A stretch of 8,258 nt of DNA from Pseudomonadota bacterium (GTDB taxonomy: Bacteria; Pseudomonadota; Gammaproteobacteria; Burkholderiales; Gallionellaceae), in assembly GCA_021783525.1 (NCBI GenBank), contig JAJXTT010000063.1, forward strand, positions 1 to 8,258, read 5' to 3'. Both the position numbers and the translations under genes were made by a program. Positions 5,528-8,258 of the stretch are shown piece after piece. How positions within the stretch are numbered: the first letter of the stretch is position 1; each line of letters begins with the position of its first letter. The notes under the pieces are model-generated. The model did not search any database. It was not told the DNA's origin and worked only from the letters and a program-made list of their open reading frames with translations.

Positions 5528-6322
5528 TTACTTGCAGTACTTTGCCGCTGATTTTTTAATTTCCTCGATGGTGACAATATGATTGCGTCGAGTGCTTTTT
5601 TTATATTCTGATACCTCAGCAGCCACTTGTTTTTTGTTGGGATTTTCAGCCTGCTTTCTTGTTAATACATAAGGAGCAGACTTAATCATACTTTGGATAT
5701 AGGCAATAGCTGTGTTGTATGACCAAGTTCTCCACTTATCTATTGGGATCACTTCGTTTACGAGTGCGCTATCCTCATCCAGAGCAAGGCGCAGTTCATA
5801 AATCTGTCCTGCACTTTCTGAATTAAAGCCATAGGTATAATAGCCGTGGGTATCGATTAACACGCCCACACTCTTCGTCCTGTATATCAGGTCAATTACA
5901 TGGTCATCTTGTTGAACTGAAATGAGTGATACTTCAGGACACGTTAACCGCGTTGCCAAGAAATCAGTAGTTCCTATTTTTATACTCTCGTCACTAAAAT
6001 CACCGTATTGCTCGGCCCAACTATCAATATTAAGTGTAATAAGCGGAGCAACTTCATTGAACCAATCTTGATTTTCTGAAGATGTGTCATATGCATTTCC
6101 ATCGAAATGCTGCTGCACAAACAAACTACCTGTGTGCATTGCCGCTTCGAGGCTCTTGCGTTCTTCTGGCGTGGCTTTATTTAGTTGTTCCTGAATTTCT
6201 GGGGAAACGCTTTTCACTTTAATCTCTTCTCTTGCGGCAGCCGTAAAATCGCTTCCAGCGAAAACAACAGGAGAAATACTTACTGTTGCCAGTACGACGA
6301 AAAATCTTATGATCAACCGCAT
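5528..6322 (-). CDS. Predicted secreted protein of unknown function, AT-rich
   Basis: I do not recognise this 264-residue protein. Residues 1-22 look like a signal peptide (MRLIIR, a hydrophobic core, VVFA followed by GSDF), so it is probably periplasmic or secreted. The mature part is polar and lacks membrane spans. It has only two cysteines (128 and 263), which could form one disulfide. The central part alternates like beta strands (VSLISVQ, VIDLIYRTKSVGVLIDTHGYYTYGF, about 131-166), and the C-terminal end is charged and helical. ATG 6322 is supported by an AAGGTGAG ribosome site a few bases upstream. Base composition differs sharply from the neighbours: bases 5641-5700 have 20 G+C in 60, against 41 in 60 at 7141-7200 in the efflux gene. 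With no operon partner, this suggests horizontal acquisition. It converges on the kinase gene and is oriented like the efflux operon, but 258 bp from it. Confidence 0.75.
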   Translation of the reverse strand: MRLIIRFFVVLATVSISPVVFAGSDFTAAAREEIKVKSVSPEIQEQLNKATPEERKSLEAAMHTGSLFVQQHFDGNAYDTSSENQDWFNEVAPLITLNIDSWAEQYGDFSDESIKIGTTDFLATRLTCPEVSLISVQQDDHVIDLIYRTKSVGVLIDTHGYYTYGFNSESAGQIYELRLALDEDSALVNEVIPIDKWRTWSYNTAIAYIQSMIKSAPYVLTRKQAENPNKKQVAAEVSEYKKSTRRNHIVTIEEIKKSAAKYCK

Positions 6323-6356
6323 GCTCTCACCTTATTTAGAAACCACCAGCTTTTTC

Positions 6357-6365
6357 GGGGGGGGG
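6357..6365. repeat. Run of nine G (nine C on the orphan gene's strand)
   Basis: Nine consecutive G follow TTTTTC. On the minus strand this is a C9 run whose nearest base is 34 bases upstream of the orphan gene's start codon, in the region where its promoter or leader would lie. Runs of this length are prone to slippage in replication and to miscounting in assembly. Confidence 0.8.
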
Positions 6366-6532
6366 TTACGACTGACCGCTCTTGGCCGACTTGCGACATT
6401 AACTCCATCCATTGATCGATAGTCTCATGTCCGTTTCGATCTTGTAACCTAGACACTCACGTAGTTCTTCATCCACAATTTCCGGATACCCAAAATTCCT
6501 TGAGTTTCGACGCTGCTGCCGGGCAGTTCGGT

Positions 6533-6565
6533 TTCAAATTGCACGGACGGCACGGACAGTTTGAA
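6533..6565 (-). terminator. Hairpin downstream of the efflux lipoprotein gene
   Basis: TTCAAATTG (6533-6541) pairs with CAGTTTGAA (6557-6565), with one G-U pair. The stem begins about 16 bases after the minus-strand stop. The loop holds the second part of a 9-bp tandem repeat (GCACGGACG at 6541-6549, GCACGGACA at 6550-6558). No T run follows on the minus strand, so it is at best a Rho-assisted or 3'-end-protecting structure. Confidence 0.25.
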
Positions 6566-6580
6566 TCCTGGCCGATGCTC

Positions 6581-8113
6581 CTAATCGGGAGTCTTTGCCG
6601 GCTGAGCCTGGCCATCTCCTGTAGCGGCAGGTTGCGCCTCGTTTTCCCAGCCTCCACCCAATGCCTGGATCAATGCCACGTTTGCCGTCAGTTGCTGTCC
6701 CGCGATCAGCAGATTCTGGTTGTTCGCCGTATAGGCGGTGGTCTGGGCGGTGATCACATTCAGGTAGGACACGGTGCCGGACTTGTACTGGTTGGTTGCG
6801 AGACGCAGCGATTCTTCCGCTGCCGCGACAGCGTCCTGCTGCAATTTCGCTTCTTCGAAGAGCGCGCTCAGCGCGGCGAGCTGATCCTCGACTTGCTGAA
6901 ACGCCTGCAGGCTGAGCTGCCGGTATTGCGCGACGGCCTGCTGGTATGCATTCTCGCTCTGCGCGACTTGCGCCCGGCGCAAGCCGCCTTCGAACAGGGT
7001 TTCCGCCAATGACGGCCCCACCGACCAGAAGGCATTCGGCGCCGAGATCAGGTTGGAGAAAGTGGAAGAGCTGGTCCAGCCGCGTTGCGCCGAGAGTGTC
7101 AGGCTGGGGAAGTAGGCCGATTTGGCCACACCGATCAACGCGTTGGCTGCCGCCACTTGCCGCTCGGAGGCTCCCAGGTCGGGACGCCGCAGCAACAATT
7201 GCGACGGCAGACCGGCAGGTATGGCCTGGGGCGGCGGCAAGCTTGGCATGGGTGGCAGGCTGAAGTTCGCCGGCGCTTCTCCGACCAGCACCGCGATCGC
7301 GTGTTCCAGTTGCGGGCGTTGCACGTTAAAGGAGGCGAGCTGTACCCGTGCGTTGGCCAATTGCGACTGTGCCTGGGCAACGTCGGCCTTGGTGGCTACG
7401 CCCGCAACGTAACGGTTCTGGGTCAGCTGCAGGAATTTCTCGTAAGCCGACACGGTGCTTTGCGCCAGCGCGATCTGGCTGTCGACCTGGCGTATCTGGA
7501 AATAGGTTTGTGCCAGCGTGGTCTGCAGGCTGAGCTGTGCGGCCAGGAGATTGTCATGGCTGGCCTCGGCGCTGGCCTCGTTGCTTTCGACCTGGCGGCG
7601 CACCTTGCCCCAGAAGTCCGGCACCCAGCTTGCGCTGAATGCCACGGACTTGCCCTCCACAACCGTGGCGGGGCCGGTCGTGCCCACCGTGGTGGCCGTG
7701 CCTCCGCCGAAGGAAGTGCGGGTGGAGGAAACTGCCACGCCTACCGTGGGATATTCGGCTGCACGCGCTACATCGGTGAGTGCAAGGGCCTGCTGATAGG
7801 CAAAGTAGGAAGCGCGCAGGCTTTGGTTGGCCTGGACCACTTTCGGTTCAAGCGCATTCAGCGTCTCGTCGCCGAAGATCGTCCACCACGCACCCTGTGC
7901 CGACACCGCGTGCGGCGCGGCCTGTACCCATCCCTTGTTTTCCTTGAACTGGGCCGGCGATTCCACTTTGGGCCGTTCGTAGTCCGGGCCGACCGCGCAG
8001 GCCGACAGCAGCAAACCGAAGCCGAGGATGAGAGGGCCGCGCAAGGATCGCGGGCAGGCCGATACCGGCCGCAGATCGGATGTCAAAGCGGTAAAGGTTC
8101 TGATCGGACTCAT
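6581..8113 (-). CDS. Outer-membrane efflux lipoprotein, NodT/OprM family
   Basis: A 510-residue outer-membrane channel for tripartite RND efflux, related to OprM, OpmB and NodT. The lipobox is LLLSAC with the lipidated cysteine at 39, followed by AVGPDYERP, the usual start of mature NodT-type proteins. Further family marks are WWTIFGDETLNALE (about 76-89), PDFWGKVRRQVE, the repeat-domain motifs RRPDLGASERQVAAANALIGVAKS (described here in part: R-P-D-L and A-N-A-L-I-G-x-A) and the near-terminal VSYLNVITAQ. Two outer-membrane efflux repeats are expected at about 65-265 and 290-480. The N-terminal region before the hydrophobic core is long for a lipoprotein signal. TTG at codon 24 is an alternative start, but ATG 8113 has AGGAA just upstream and is preferred. 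It follows the RND permease gene by 18 bp, so they form one operon. Substrates cannot be read from the sequence. Confidence 0.94.
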   Translation of the reverse strand: MSPIRTFTALTSDLRPVSACPRSLRGPLILGFGLLLSACAVGPDYERPKVESPAQFKENKGWVQAAPHAVSAQGAWWTIFGDETLNALEPKVVQANQSLRASYFAYQQALALTDVARAAEYPTVGVAVSSTRTSFGGGTATTVGTTGPATVVEGKSVAFSASWVPDFWGKVRRQVESNEASAEASHDNLLAAQLSLQTTLAQTYFQIRQVDSQIALAQSTVSAYEKFLQLTQNRYVAGVATKADVAQAQSQLANARVQLASFNVQRPQLEHAIAVLVGEAPANFSLPPMPSLPPPQAIPAGLPSQLLLRRPDLGASERQVAAANALIGVAKSAYFPSLTLSAQRGWTSSSTFSNLISAPNAFWSVGPSLAETLFEGGLRRAQVAQSENAYQQAVAQYRQLSLQAFQQVEDQLAALSALFEEAKLQQDAVAAAEESLRLATNQYKSGTVSYLNVITAQTTAYTANNQNLLIAGQQLTANVALIQALGGGWENEAQPAATGDGQAQPAKTPD

Positions 8114-8131
8114 GCCGGGTTCCTGTACTGG

Positions 8132-8258
8132 TTAGTGTTGTGCTGCATGACGATTGCGGCGCGCCCAGCGGCGGCGGCTCCAGTGGCGAAACTTGTCGAG
8201 TTGCAGGTAGATCACCGGGGTAGTGTACAACGTGATCAGCTGGCTGACGATCAGCCCG
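8132..8258 (-). CDS. RND efflux permease, C-terminal end only (cut by the window edge)
   Basis: The last 41 codons of a minus-strand gene are visible, ending in TAA at 8132-8134. They read GLIVSQLITLYTTPVIYLQL followed by an Arg-rich tail. This matches the end of the last membrane helix of MdtB/MdtC/MuxC-type RND permeases, where the family typically has a G-L-x-x-S-Q-x-x-T-L-Y-T-T-P motif. These proton-driven inner-membrane pumps work with a periplasmic adaptor and an outer-membrane channel; the channel is the next gene, 18 bp downstream. The MdtC-like subgroup is my reading of this short segment and is less certain than the RND assignment. The adaptor is expected further upstream, outside the window. 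Confidence 0.88.
   Translation of the reverse strand, partial: GLIVSQLITLYTTPVIYLQLDKFRHWSRRRWARRNRHAAQH

Larger units (their letters stand above)
6323..6580. other. 258-bp gene-free stretch between the efflux lipoprotein and the AT-rich orphan gene
   Basis: I see no convincing gene here. The stretch contains the upstream region of the orphan gene (AT-rich, with the G9 run at 6357-6365), a middle part (about 6370-6400) reminiscent of recurrent intergenic sequence in other proteobacteria, and a hairpin plus a 9-bp tandem repeat close to the stop of the efflux gene. A minus frame of 62 codons crossing 6469-6657 overlaps the efflux gene and has no family resemblance. Confidence 0.6.

Noticed and set aside
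6185..6415. Small + strand frame over the 5' end of the orphan gene
   Set aside because: It overlaps a better-supported minus gene with signal peptide and ribosome site, and crosses the G9 run.
6500..7012. 170-codon + strand frame opposite the efflux lipoprotein
   Set aside because: It is antisense to a clear NodT-family gene and has no motif of its own.

Overview
The window is typical, mostly GC-rich proteobacterial chromosome. Gene content and protein style (a single-domain heptose-7-phosphate kinase next to the heptose epimerase, a group I orotidine decarboxylase, a ComEA-like protein, an EnvZ-like kinase, and a NodT-type efflux lipoprotein behind an RND pump) suggest a betaproteobacterium. 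I lean towards the Nitrosomonadales/Gallionellaceae, but that is an impression from protein style and was not tested.

Layout. On the + strand, positions 1-2715 carry pyrF (its first codons lie outside the window), rfaE1/hldA and rfaD/hldD. PyrF makes UMP. The other two are steps of ADP-L-glycero-D-manno-heptose synthesis for the LPS inner core. pyrF and rfaE1 share an ATGA overlap, and a small inverted/direct repeat element fills the rfaE1-rfaD gap. A secreted ComEA-like helix-hairpin-helix protein with a long lysine/alanine tail follows (2775-3335). A 397-bp gene-free stretch (3336-3732) then holds a possible terminator, a dyad and a long imperfect hairpin that could be a structured RNA or leader. 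Next is a two-component operon (3733-5432): an OmpR-type regulator and an EnvZ-type kinase joined by a GTGA overlap.

The right half is on the minus strand. An AT-rich orphan gene for a predicted secreted protein (5528-6322) converges on the kinase gene. Its upstream region contains a run of nine G (nine C on its coding strand). After a 258-bp gene-free stretch comes an RND efflux operon read right to left: the last 41 codons of an RND permease (cut by the window edge), then an outer-membrane lipoprotein of the NodT family (6581-8113).

The envelope theme is consistent: LPS heptose, envelope sensing and tripartite efflux. No complete mobile element, CRISPR array, tRNA or rRNA was seen. I did not find a clear undescribed multi-gene system. 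The points most worth a second look are the structured 3336-3732 intergenic region, the cationic ComEA-like protein, the AT-rich orphan with its G9 tract, and the repeat between the two heptose genes.
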